Source of the DNA: Catalinimonas niigatensis
Lineage (GTDB): Bacteria; Bacteroidota; Bacteroidia; Cytophagales; Cyclobacteriaceae
Direction: 5' to 3'
Assembly: GCF_030506285.1 (NCBI RefSeq)
Contig: NZ_CP119422.1
Location: forward strand, 1,488,001 to 1,552,000
Length of the DNA: 64,000 nucleotides
In this document: one piece after another, positions 20,501 through 28,855 of the stretch
Numbering within the stretch: position 1 is the stretch's first letter
Layout of the letters: every line of letters starts with the position of its first letter
Position numbers and translations under genes: made by a program
Notes under the pieces: model-generated
The model's database searches: none
What the model was told of the DNA's origin: nothing
Seen by the model: the letters and a program-made list of their open reading frames with translations, nothing else

Positions 20501-20817
20501 TCAAAAAGTGTACTTTCGTGAGGATCACCCGGTACGATAGCAAAATGATCCTGCTCATCGCCTAAAGCGGCCAGCGCGTTTTCCTCTATATCCAACCGAA
20601 GCCCTGCCTCTCTTTTATTTTCGTCAGGACCGTGACAGGTAAAGCAACGATCAGACAGGATAGGTTTGATGTGGTAATTAAAATCTACCTTTTCAGGTAA
20701 TTGTGCTTCTACTTCTTCGGAAAAATCTACATTTTCTGGTCCACACTGAGTGAATAGTGCCAAAAAGAAAAGTGTAAAAGTGAATAATAGCGCATGTCTG
20801 GAAAAAAATAAATTCAT
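17563..20817 (-). CDS. Planctomycete-type cytochrome c protein (DUF1549/DUF1553) with LamG-like domain
   Basis: Large exported protein of about 1084 residues from the ATG at 20817; a start four codons upstream is possible. A hydrophobic leader ends in LFTQC, a possible lipidation site. Domains in order: PSCyt1 with heme motif CFTCH (about residue 60), DUF1549 with a second CxxCH motif CARCHDHKYDP (about 350), a concanavalin/LamG-like region (about 465-680), and DUF1553 (about 800-1060, NRYWQMIFGNGIVKT). The LamG-like insert could bind carbohydrate. It lies 176 bp downstream of SusD, followed by DUF1501. The role is probably periplasmic or surface redox chemistry linked to glycan use; the substrate is unknown. 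Confidence 0.9.
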   Translation of the reverse strand: MNLFFSRHALLFTFTLFFLALFTQCGPENVDFSEEVEAQLPEKVDFNYHIKPILSDRCFTCHGPDENKREAGLRLDIEENALAALGDEQDHFAIVPGDPHESTLFDRISSKDPEVMMPPPESNLELSEQEVALLTRWIEQGAVYKPHWSFIKPEKPGLPKMQDSDWVKNEIDHFALAKMQEKGLSPSEKASKETLVRRVTFDLTGLPPTLEEIDDFLKDDSPEAYENLVDRLLSSPHYGERMASEWLDVARYADSHGYQDDGMRNMWPWRDWVIESFNENMPYDQFIVWQLAGDLLPDATKEQKLATGFNRNHLQSQEGGIVSEEYRVEYVADRTNTLGKAFLALSTECARCHDHKYDPISQKEYFELFAFFNSNNETGQIPYMGEASPTVILTDEEAEKQLTFLHEKMDAYEEKIAPKQEKYQKEFEQWLTKVKQSPEAYTVSLNNQVGHYPLDNPANNKFTNLADRGKPADMIVNQQDKSPEIVGGKFNKALKLVGDSYVDLGKEIGYFERNQPFSISIWIKVLKDNLEGPVFSKSGGLFNGNRGYDLMLQKDGTLSATLNHTWPANAIEIHTEDKIPVNAWSHLTMVYDGSSKAKGLQVYLNGKLMPAKIITDHLKRSILSYGKDKKTWIEYGNLRIGKRFEETLDGALVDEFQVFNKKLSAIDVATLYGESNALLASLESENHEELLEYYLLNFNQDYRHDLKKLTEIRGDENEILSAQPEVMVMQEMHEPRSTFILDRGSYDAPTEEVQPNTPSAVMDLPEGLPKNRLGLAKWLIHEDNPLTTRVAVNRYWQMIFGNGIVKTSNDFGNQGELPTHPELLDWLAIHFRESGWDVKALLKMMVMSSTYQQSSVATEEKLEKNPNNVWLAQGPSYRMPAEMIRDNVLAASGLLEEKIGGHSVKPYQPAGLWKELATRNATVYVQDSGQNLYRRGLYTIWKRSSPPPSMVSFDASDKYLCVIKRQKTSTPLQSLVLLNDPQYVEASRLLAERMMKEGGKATEKQIAYGFEALTSRTPDQRELQLLTNLYQEELEVFKSDPVSADSLLQVGEYPRDQQLAKSELAALTVVANTLVNYDEAIFKR

Positions 20818-20966
20818 GTCAGTTGTCAAACATTTATGATCTTTTATATGGTCTTAATAATTACAAATCATAAAGACCTCTCTACTTGAAGAAGAAGCTT
20901 GATGCTGTTTTCTTAACAAAGAATTCAAAAAAATCATTGCTTAGCTTTTCACTTTGGTAAGATCAA

Positions 20967-20992
20967 AGGCCAGCTCATTATAGAGCCAGCCT
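20967..20992 (-). promoter_or_regulatory. Intercistronic hairpin after SusD
   Basis: Inverted repeat AGGCCAGCTC / GAGCCAGCCT with a 6-nt loop. On the minus-strand RNA it pairs over ten positions with two G-U wobbles. It lies 13 nt past the SusD stop and is followed only by UUUGAUC. It is therefore more like a stabilising or partially terminating hairpin between susCD and the cytochrome genes than a full terminator. Confidence 0.45.
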
Positions 20993-21005
20993 CTGATTTT
21001 TGGGG

Positions 21006-22739
21006 TTAATAGCCCTCATTTTGTTTTAAAGTGGGTTCTCCATTCTTTGAGCTATAGACAATAGCTTGTTCAGGAATAGGATAAAACCGATGTTTATTTT
21101 CAAAGGTAGCCCCACTAAGGTATGTTCTCAATTGCCTTTCCTTTTCAAGGTATTCATTCAATACAGGCTCTGCAATGCCCCAGCGAACCAGATCAAAGAA
21201 GCGATGACCTTCCATAGCAAATTCTAGTCTGGTCTCAAAACGGACCGCTTCCCGTGCAAGCGCCTGATCTGACCACGGTTGAGTATATAGTCCGACTACA
21301 TAGTTGGCAGCAGGGGTTCCATCCTCATTTTTAACAAATCCATCCGGATTCGCTGCTCTCTCTCTGATTATGTTCACATAGGCTCTGGCCTGCTCCAGGT
21401 TACCCAATTCCACCTCGCATTCAGCTGCCCAGAGCAGTACATTGCTATAACGTATTAGTCTGTAATTGTTAGCACTTAGCCTATCATTGCCTGAAATTCC
21501 GGATTCGGCCTGACTGACGATTTGTTTTTTTGACGAATACGGTCCTGCATAAGATTGGTCACGTATCCAAAAACGTCCCGGATGAACTCCCCAGTCCAGA
21601 TAGGGAATACCTCGGCGCCCTACAGTCCAATCCAGACGGGAATCCAAGCGGCCTTCGTATGGCTCGAATGGCTCTGAAGAGAAAACTCCTTCATCATTTT
21701 TGATATCAACTTCATTAAATGATTCTATCAAAGGCAACCCATTCTCGTCCGTTTTATAAGCATTCACCAGATTTTGAGAAGGCTGAAAGAAGCCACAACA
21801 GCCTCCTGGTCCATTGGGATACATATAGGTTAACCCATCTCCGAGATTCCCCCCACTACCATCTGAAGCTGTCAGAGAATACTGAATTTCAAATATCGAC
21901 TCATCATTGTTACGGGTTTCAGCCGCAAAGTTGTCATGAAACTGTTCTACCAACCTATACTCGCCACTGGCGATGATTTCGTCCAGTAGTTGTTTAGCTG
22001 ATTGTATATGTGCAGGGTCGGTTTGTCCATTAGGAAATGCCTGAAACATATGGGTTTTAGCCAAGTAAGCCATGGCTGAATAACGGGTAGGTCTGGCAAG
22101 ATCACTCTGATTATCAGGCAAAATATCCATAGCATACTCAAAATCTGTCTCAATATAGGGCCAAACATCTTCTGTGTTGGGCATAAGAACACTCGAAGGG
22201 TCATCGGGATTCCAGAGATCATGGCTGATAAAGGAAATATTATTCCACATTTTTTTGGCTTCAAAATGATAATGTCCTCGCAGGAATCTGGCTTCAGCTT
22301 CAATCTGTGCCCTTCTCTCTTCATTGATTTCTTCTACCTCGGCCAGCGTTTTCAAAACATCGTTGGCACGGGCTATTCCATCATACAAGGCTCTCCACTT
22401 GCTATAGATATGGGTATTGGTAGGCAACCAGACATAACGTTCCATAAAAGTTTGCTCTGGCTGGTCTCCTGCATCAGAGCCTTTGTAAGCATCATCAGAA
22501 ACCACACTGCCAAATATCCAGTTTGATGCCGGTGCATGCCAGTCTGTAACTCCATTTGTACCAATGCCATCCAATAGGGCGTAGGCTCCTGTGAGAAGCC
22601 CTTCTACTCCTTCTAATGTTTTCATGGTAGCAGGGCTAAATTGGCCCTGCGGCTGTTTTTCCAGAAAGTCTTCGTTACAAGCGTTTGTTGTCAATATAAC
22701 TACTAAAGAAACGGATATGATATACATTATTTTTTTCAT
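21006..22739 (-). CDS. SusD/RagB-family lipoprotein (locus 2)
   Basis: Lipoprotein signal MKKIMYIISVSLVVILTTNAC with Cys21 as the acylation site, followed by NEDFLEKQPQGQFSPATM as usual for SusD. At 577 residues it is longer than the locus-1 copy. TPR-like helices occur around residues 140-240 (EAEARFLRGHYHFEAKKMW, YSAMAYLAKTHMFQA), and the C-terminus shows the standard HRFYPIPEQA...LKQNEGY ending. It starts 11 bp after the SusC stop. It binds the glycan delivered to the adjacent SusC; the ligand is unknown. Confidence 0.94.
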   Translation of the reverse strand: MKKIMYIISVSLVVILTTNACNEDFLEKQPQGQFSPATMKTLEGVEGLLTGAYALLDGIGTNGVTDWHAPASNWIFGSVVSDDAYKGSDAGDQPEQTFMERYVWLPTNTHIYSKWRALYDGIARANDVLKTLAEVEEINEERRAQIEAEARFLRGHYHFEAKKMWNNISFISHDLWNPDDPSSVLMPNTEDVWPYIETDFEYAMDILPDNQSDLARPTRYSAMAYLAKTHMFQAFPNGQTDPAHIQSAKQLLDEIIASGEYRLVEQFHDNFAAETRNNDESIFEIQYSLTASDGSGGNLGDGLTYMYPNGPGGCCGFFQPSQNLVNAYKTDENGLPLIESFNEVDIKNDEGVFSSEPFEPYEGRLDSRLDWTVGRRGIPYLDWGVHPGRFWIRDQSYAGPYSSKKQIVSQAESGISGNDRLSANNYRLIRYSNVLLWAAECEVELGNLEQARAYVNIIRERAANPDGFVKNEDGTPAANYVVGLYTQPWSDQALAREAVRFETRLEFAMEGHRFFDLVRWGIAEPVLNEYLEKERQLRTYLSGATFENKHRFYPIPEQAIVYSSKNGEPTLKQNEGY

Positions 22740-22750
22740 GATTCTCTCAT

Positions 22751-25700
22751 TTAGAAGCTGACACTTAAACCAACAATAAAAGATTTGGGCGTAGGATAAA
22801 CCCCTTGATCTACTCCTATTTCTCTATCGGAACCACTATTGTAATTTCGTAAATTCACTTCAGGGTCCAGCCCGGAATAATTGGTAACCGTTAAAAGATT
22901 TTGTGCCTGTATATATACCCTGAGTTGGTCCATCCCAATATTTGAAGTCATAGTATGAGGAAAAGTATAGCCCAGTTGAATGTTTTTCAGGCGCAGGTAA
23001 GATCCATCCTCGATGAAGTAAGTAGAAGGAACACCACTTTGTGCATCGTTAGCGTCCAGAATGGGTAGCTTTGCATCCGGATTATCAGGTCTCCAAGAGT
23101 CATACAACATGCGTTTGCTCCGGTTTCCCTGAAAAATTTCAAAGTCAGTCCAGTATCGCACATGGTTGAAAAGATCATTTCCCTGTACTCCCTGTCCGAA
23201 TACGGTGAGGTCAAAGTTATGATAGCTCACATTTAAGTTGATGCCATAGGTGAAGTCAGGGTGAGGGTTTCCGATATAATCCTGATCACTGGAATTGATG
23301 ACTCCGTCATTATTGATGTCGCGGTATTTAAATTTACCAACGCCCTGCATTCTTTCCCCGTCAATGTAAATATCAGAATCGTAATAGCCCGGAAATGATG
23401 CATGGTTCTGCACTTCTTCTTCAGATTGCATAATGCCATCTACAATATAGCCATAAAAAGAAGAAAGGGGTCTACCGGCAATGGATCGGGTAACAGGCGG
23501 GGTACGCAGTCCGAATCCGGGAAGAAAATCTTCAGCATTATCCGGATCAAGTTCCAGGATTTTGTTTTGGTAAGTTGAAATATTAACACCTAAGTTATAG
23601 GTCAGTTCCCCGTTCACGGCTGATCCCAGATAATTTAGTGCCAGGTCAATTCCCCGGTTTTGCATAGAAGCGATGTTCTGTGCCGGAATAACCGCGTCAC
23701 CCAGTCGGGGGTCATACGCCCTGGCATATAGTAAATCTTCTGTCTTCTGATCATACACATCCACGCTCAGATCTAAACTGTTATTGAATAAGGTAGCATC
23801 TATACCCAGGTTAATGGTTGTATTGGTTTCCCATTTTGCATTGGGGTTGCCAAAACGGGCAATGTCAAAGCCCTGACTGTATTCTGTAGGGGAACCGCTC
23901 ATGCTGTAACCGCTCGTTCTCGGATTACTATGGTAAGTAGAATAGGCATTAAAATCACCTATTTCCTGGTTTCCGGTTTGTCCCCACCCTACTCTCAGCT
24001 TCAGATCATCCAGAAATGATAGCCCACTCATGAATGTCTCTTCTGAAAGTCGCCAACCAGCACTCAACGAGGGAAAAGTAGCATAGCGGGTAGCTGCCAG
24101 AAAACGGGAAGAGGCATCCCTGCGGACGGTAGCCTGTAGCAAATATTTATCTTTGAAAGAATAGTCAATCCTACCGAAATAGGAAAACAGCGACCACATG
24201 GTCTGAGCAAACCCATTGTTATTGGCTGTGGTCGGTGTCCCGGCTTCCAGGTAATGTAAATCTAATGCATCAGAAAAAAAGCCCTGACGGCTTGCATCCA
24301 GTCCTTCTCCAAAACCTTCAATTGACTCCAGCCCTGCAAAAGCTGTAAAATGGTGCACATTGGCAAAAGTTTTATCATAGGTCAGGGTATTGGTCCAGGT
24401 CCATGAATAATTGTAACTTCTGTTTTCACTCAGGCTATTGACATTGACCGCATGGGCAAGTTCAACTTCAACCGGGTCATAATACTTGCTGGCTGACACC
24501 AATCCGTCTAATCCAAAACTTGTTTTCGCAGATAAATTATCCAATATATCTACCTCAACAAAGGCATTGCCAAACAAGCGAAGCTCCTTATAACCATTGT
24601 CTTTGTTCCGGTAAAGCTGTCCTACCGGATTATTGGCATTTCCCAGATTACTACCCAGTGTTCCTGCAAAATTACCCGCGATGTCATAGACAGGAATGAT
24701 GGGTTGTGCTCTGTAGGTATTGGAAACCTGGCTGGTTTCATGATGATTGGAATAATCCCCCTGGCGTTGTCCATATCCTATTTGCAGATTTTCTCCGATA
24801 CGGATACGATCTTTAATCGTAAATTCAGTATTGGCCCTAACAGTATAACGCTTGTACCCATTGTATAATAATATACCTTCCTGATTAAAATAATTGGCTG
24901 AGAAAGCATAGCGTCCCATCTCAGAACCTCCGGAAGCTCCTAACTGATAATTTTGAATAGGGGCCGGATTAAAAACCTCTTCCATCCAGTTCGTTCCTTC
25001 TTTATTAGCTCTGGTGATGGCAAATTTAGTTTGCCCGTATGCAGGATCAGTAAACCTGTCAATACTATAGTTATTTGGGTCAACCCGCGGATCTCCTTCA
25101 AAAGCACCATCGGGCACGATATAATCCGGAATAACAGGTTCAGCTCCGTCGCCGAACTGAGCATGTTCCGGATTTCCGGTTTCAGGATTAACTACATTGG
25201 CGTTTCTCTTGCTCTGCCAGAGATATTCTCCATATTCTCTGGTATTCAATAAATCCATCATTTTGCCAGCCCTTTGCATACCATAGTAGGTATCAAAGGT
25301 AATTTTTGGTGTGCCTGCTTTTCCTTTTTTGGTTGTGATGATTACCACGCCATTGGCCGCTCTTGAACCATAAATAGACGCAGAAGATGCGTCCTTCAGA
25401 ATTTGGATGGACTCTATATCATTCTGGTTAATGGTATTGAGGTTTCCTTTAGTAGGCACGCCGTCAATGACATACAAGGGGTCATTATTGCCCAAAGTGC
25501 CATATCCTCTGATCCGTACGGCTACGCCTCCACCAGGGGTATTGTCTGTCCCTACAGTTACTCCAGCTGCACGTCCCTGAAGTTGCTGCGCCAGATTGGT
25601 AGCAGGAACAGAAGTCAGCTCTTCCGGAGCAATAGTGCTGACTGCACTGGTGATATTCCTTCTGGCCTGAGCCGTGTAACCTGTCACCACTACTTCACTC

Positions 25701-26446
25701 AGGCTTTTTACATCTTCCTGCAGCTCCATATTGATGACTGTTCTGCCATCCATTGTAATTTCCTGGGCAGCATAACCCACCGAAGAAAACACCAGCGTAT
25801 TGTATCCATCAGGTACATTAAGGTTGTATTCCCCTTCAATGTTTGTTACTGTTCCAATGGTAGTTTCTTTGACAATGACATTTACCCCTGGCAATGGCTC
25901 TCCACTGTTTTGGTCCAGAACTCTTCCTCTGACGTTTACATCCATCACTCTACGCCTGGAAAGTTCAAGTTTTTGATGTTGCAAGGGGACTATGGTGCTG
26001 GCTCCTCCGGAAATATCCTTCAGTACTGAAGGTTCAACCTGTATCCTTTCTATCTTCTTTTTTTTCTGCTCTTTCGTATAAATAATATATTGATCTTTAC
26101 TAACTCTGTCAAAAGTCAGGTCCAATGGTGTTAGCATTTTTTTTATGTAATTATCTAATCCTGCTTCATTCAGGTTAGGCTCAAGCCCTTTTACTTTCTT
26201 ACCCTCAATAATCTGGTTTAGGTAACTGAAATGTACCTGAAATCGGGATTCTAAATCAGACAAAACATCTTTTAGATATCTTTCACTTTGTTGGTTATGC
26301 GTAGGGTCCTTCCAATTATAGGTAAAAACCGGGTTATTCTGTGCCTCAGCCTTTATTGAAGGGCAGCAAATAAAAATCATCAAAAAAATTATGATGACAT
26401 GGTAAAAATGACGGTAGTTATCGTAGTAGTTTTTCATTTTCTTCAT
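22751..26446 (-). CDS. SusC TonB-dependent transporter with STN signalling domain (locus 2)
   Basis: I chose the ATG at 26446 since MKKMKNYYDNYRHFYH precedes a hydrophobic signal (VIIIFLMIFICC); a longer frame to 26488 exists. Residues about 55-125 form an STN (secretin/TonB short N-terminal) domain, seen in FecA-type signalling transporters. Next come a regulatory-like domain (GEPLPGVNVIVKETTIGTV), SEVVVTGYTAQARR, the plug (RIRGYGTLGNNDPLYVIDG) and the barrel, with an EF-hand-like loop DINNDGVINSSD and a terminal Phe. The STN domain should contact the FecR protein encoded just upstream and so switch on the adjacent sigma factor when substrate is bound. Confidence 0.94.
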   Translation of the reverse strand: MKKMKNYYDNYRHFYHVIIIFLMIFICCPSIKAEAQNNPVFTYNWKDPTHNQQSERYLKDVLSDLESRFQVHFSYLNQIIEGKKVKGLEPNLNEAGLDNYIKKMLTPLDLTFDRVSKDQYIIYTKEQKKKKIERIQVEPSVLKDISGGASTIVPLQHQKLELSRRRVMDVNVRGRVLDQNSGEPLPGVNVIVKETTIGTVTNIEGEYNLNVPDGYNTLVFSSVGYAAQEITMDGRTVINMELQEDVKSLSEVVVTGYTAQARRNITSAVSTIAPEELTSVPATNLAQQLQGRAAGVTVGTDNTPGGGVAVRIRGYGTLGNNDPLYVIDGVPTKGNLNTINQNDIESIQILKDASSASIYGSRAANGVVIITTKKGKAGTPKITFDTYYGMQRAGKMMDLLNTREYGEYLWQSKRNANVVNPETGNPEHAQFGDGAEPVIPDYIVPDGAFEGDPRVDPNNYSIDRFTDPAYGQTKFAITRANKEGTNWMEEVFNPAPIQNYQLGASGGSEMGRYAFSANYFNQEGILLYNGYKRYTVRANTEFTIKDRIRIGENLQIGYGQRQGDYSNHHETSQVSNTYRAQPIIPVYDIAGNFAGTLGSNLGNANNPVGQLYRNKDNGYKELRLFGNAFVEVDILDNLSAKTSFGLDGLVSASKYYDPVEVELAHAVNVNSLSENRSYNYSWTWTNTLTYDKTFANVHHFTAFAGLESIEGFGEGLDASRQGFFSDALDLHYLEAGTPTTANNNGFAQTMWSLFSYFGRIDYSFKDKYLLQATVRRDASSRFLAATRYATFPSLSAGWRLSEETFMSGLSFLDDLKLRVGWGQTGNQEIGDFNAYSTYHSNPRTSGYSMSGSPTEYSQGFDIARFGNPNAKWETNTTINLGIDATLFNNSLDLSVDVYDQKTEDLLYARAYDPRLGDAVIPAQNIASMQNRGIDLALNYLGSAVNGELTYNLGVNISTYQNKILELDPDNAEDFLPGFGLRTPPVTRSIAGRPLSSFYGYIVDGIMQSEEEVQNHASFPGYYDSDIYIDGERMQGVGKFKYRDINNDGVINSSDQDYIGNPHPDFTYGINLNVSYHNFDLTVFGQGVQGNDLFNHVRYWTDFEIFQGNRSKRMLYDSWRPDNPDAKLPILDANDAQSGVPSTYFIEDGSYLRLKNIQLGYTFPHTMTSNIGMDQLRVYIQAQNLLTVTNYSGLDPEVNLRNYNSGSDREIGVDQGVYPTPKSFIVGLSVSF

Positions 26447-26509
26447 GACTAAATAGGTTGTTGTAATCCAAAATAAATAGTGGAGCATCCACCTGTTACT
26501 ATGTAAAGC

Positions 26510-27604
26510 TTAAGGGTCGCCTCTTATTTTTTGTATGGTAACCTGACGGTCTTTTTTCATAATTTCTACATTAAAAGATTTTGAAAGAGTAGTAAAAAAA
26601 ATATCAATATTGTCTAAAGGGATTGTACCAGTATAGTTATGTTCTGTTACTTGCTGTTCTTTGATGATGATATCAATTCCAAACTGATCCTGCAGGGCAT
26701 AAACTACTTCTTTGATGGGAGTATCTTTAAAAATGAGTTGATTGTTTCTCCAGGAGGTAAATCTTTCCGTATCCACTTTTCTTTTCAGAAACTGCTTATT
26801 TTGAGCAAAAGGAGCAGACATTTCTACCATTTCTCCAGGTTCCATAATGATGGGTTGAATGGGTGCTTTAGTATCTTTTTTCCCTTCATAGTCGAGTTTG
26901 ACTTTACCTGAACTTAAAACTACTCTGGCTTTTTCCCTTCTGTTACTCACATTAAATTCAGTGCCCAACACTTCTATTCTTAAATGATCCACATGCACTA
27001 AAAACTTCTGATTATCCGCCTTGTGCATGACAGAGAAATAAGCCTCGCCGTTAAGCCAGACTTCTCTGGATTCTCCATCCCAACTGTCGTTAAATGTAAG
27101 TGACGAGTTGGCGTTTAGTTTTACAATGGAATTATCGGGCAAAACGATGGTTTTCATTTCTCCGTATTCTGTTACGTGATGTATCTGCTGCCCCTTTAAA
27201 AGAAACCACATGAAAATGGAGGCACATAACACGCCTATCAAAATGGTGGCTGCTACATGTCTGGATTTGAATATTTGCTTATAGGAAAAGTAGGATACAC
27301 GCTTCTTATCGTAAATTGAGATAATTTTAGTATCTGAGTTGTTTTTTTCAGCCTCTACGATATGCTGGTCTATTGCACTCCATATGCGACTAAAATCTTC
27401 ATTGGCAGGATGAAATTTTTTGAAGTCAATGGATAAAATAAGCTGTTTTGCTTTTTTTACTACTTCAGCTTTTTGGGGATTTTCTTCCAGCCATGAAGTC
27501 CAGAATGAGTGAACAGTAGGGTCAGATCCCATAACCCATTGGATAAAGTAATCATCATTTACAAAGTCTTCTTCAGTGTAGTCAATGTATTTTTTCATTT
27601 TCAA
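26510..27604 (-). CDS. FecR-family anti-sigma factor (DUF4974), locus 2
   Basis: Inner-membrane anti-sigma/sensor protein of 364 residues. A cytoplasmic N-terminal part is followed by one membrane helix at about 118-136 (VAATILIGVLCASIFMWFLL). The periplasmic FecR core (LPDNSIVKLNANSSLTFN, REVWLNGEAYFSV, VLGTEFNVSNRREKARVVL) is followed by a C-terminal DUF4974 domain (about 290-360) thought to meet the STN domain of the transporter. It sits between the sigma gene (174 bp upstream) and SusC, the usual order for a trans-envelope signalling cassette. Confidence 0.93.
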   Translation of the reverse strand: MKMKKYIDYTEEDFVNDDYFIQWVMGSDPTVHSFWTSWLEENPQKAEVVKKAKQLILSIDFKKFHPANEDFSRIWSAIDQHIVEAEKNNSDTKIISIYDKKRVSYFSYKQIFKSRHVAATILIGVLCASIFMWFLLKGQQIHHVTEYGEMKTIVLPDNSIVKLNANSSLTFNDSWDGESREVWLNGEAYFSVMHKADNQKFLVHVDHLRIEVLGTEFNVSNRREKARVVLSSGKVKLDYEGKKDTKAPIQPIIMEPGEMVEMSAPFAQNKQFLKRKVDTERFTSWRNNQLIFKDTPIKEVVYALQDQFGIDIIIKEQQVTEHNYTGTIPLDNIDIFFTTLSKSFNVEIMKKDRQVTIQKIRGDP

Positions 27605-27778
27605 TGAGATTGCATTCTAATGATATAAGAGTGAGTTTACTCAGGACTTAACAATAATTCATAAATAATTTTCATCTTTGCCTGAAAGAAGAATGAGTTA
27701 TAGCTACTTTCTGTAGCTTTCAGTATTGTTACGCTCTCTGTAGATGCCAATTTTATTCTTGAAATCAAGCAAAAAAAT

Positions 27779-28414
27779 TCAGCACAGGCTGGATGCAAGC
27801 ATCAGGGTGTATACTTTGTGTACATGCTTTTTTAAAAAATCAATGGCCCTTGAGAGAAAAACATAGGTCGAGTTAGTAGTAATATCCATTACGGAAGCAA
27901 TTTCAGTGGGACTTAATTGCTCATAGTATCTCAAGAACAAGACTTCTTTTAACCTTTGCGGAAGTTGGTTAAGCGCTTTTACTAATTCCTCTTTTTGCTC
28001 AATAGTAATTTGACGATCGATCATCGTATGCTCCTTGGAAAATACAAATTCAAAATAATAGTTTTCCGGAATACCTCTTTTAAGCATTGCATTTTGATCT
28101 TTCTTGAACTCAGCAAATAACTTTCTTCTTAATGATTTGAAGAGATAATTTTTTATAGAGTTTGTTTCTCCTAGGCTATTTCTCTTTTCCCATATGTATA
28201 TGAAGAGTTCTTGGATGCTATCTTTAACCAGTTCTTCTTCTCCACAAATATTAAATCCATAATTATATAGTTTAAAAAAATAGGTTTGATATATATAAGC
28301 CAACGCACCCTTGTTACCTCTTTTAAATATTTTCCAAATGTTCTGATCATCCAGCTCATGAAATCCATTGTTCATTTTTTTTCCATAGCAAGGAAAATCA
28401 CTATCGCTTTCCAT
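27779..28414 (-). CDS. ECF sigma-70 factor (FecI-like, locus 2)
   Basis: A 211-residue extracytoplasmic-function sigma factor. Region 2 reads IYQTYFFKLYNYGFNICG...LFIYIWEKRN, and region 4 reads LPQRLKEVLFLRYYEQLSPTEIASVM with the following recognition helix. The start could instead be Met14 (MNNGFHELDDQNIW). It heads the sigma-FecR-SusC-SusD order on the minus strand. It most likely drives the locus when released by the FecR protein. Confidence 0.92.
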   Translation of the reverse strand: MESDSDFPCYGKKMNNGFHELDDQNIWKIFKRGNKGALAYIYQTYFFKLYNYGFNICGEEELVKDSIQELFIYIWEKRNSLGETNSIKNYLFKSLRRKLFAEFKKDQNAMLKRGIPENYYFEFVFSKEHTMIDRQITIEQKEELVKALNQLPQRLKEVLFLRYYEQLSPTEIASVMDITTNSTYVFLSRAIDFLKKHVHKVYTLMLASSLC

Positions 28415-28855
28415 AATGGGTTGTTTAGCCTTATAATAGGATTTTAAAAGAAGATTAATATATGAGTTAATATTTACTTATTCTTAATTATATGTCTTTT
28501 TTCTTATGATTTTAATTCTTCTAACTGTAGATCTCTTCTTCATAAATTGTCTTGAATAGCTACGTATCGTACTCAAGCGATATTCCCGATATCAATAACG
28601 AGGGCAGGGTAAGGAGGATTGGTTCTTTTTAGAAACTGATGCTCAACAAGCTGCTGAGAAGCTTAAACTTCAGAAGTGTAGGAAAGGGTATCAGCTCAAA
28701 TTAAGCTTATAACACTCCTCCGATTCTCCTATCATTATCATAATAGCTTACGTTATTTCTTTTATAATAAGTTATCGGAATAAGTGCTGTACCTTTGAGG
28801 ATGTTATCATATGAAAACCTTGAGGCTAATCAGGTTTTATGAATAAGCTATCGAA
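28415..28855. other. Gene-free stretch between two glycan operons
   Basis: No convincing ORF was seen. It lies between the end of the alginate-lyase-like gene and the start of the locus-2 sigma gene, so it should contain a terminator for the first and a promoter for the second; neither could be placed. A small inverted repeat GATAT-N5-ATATC lies at 28579-28593. Confidence 0.35.
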
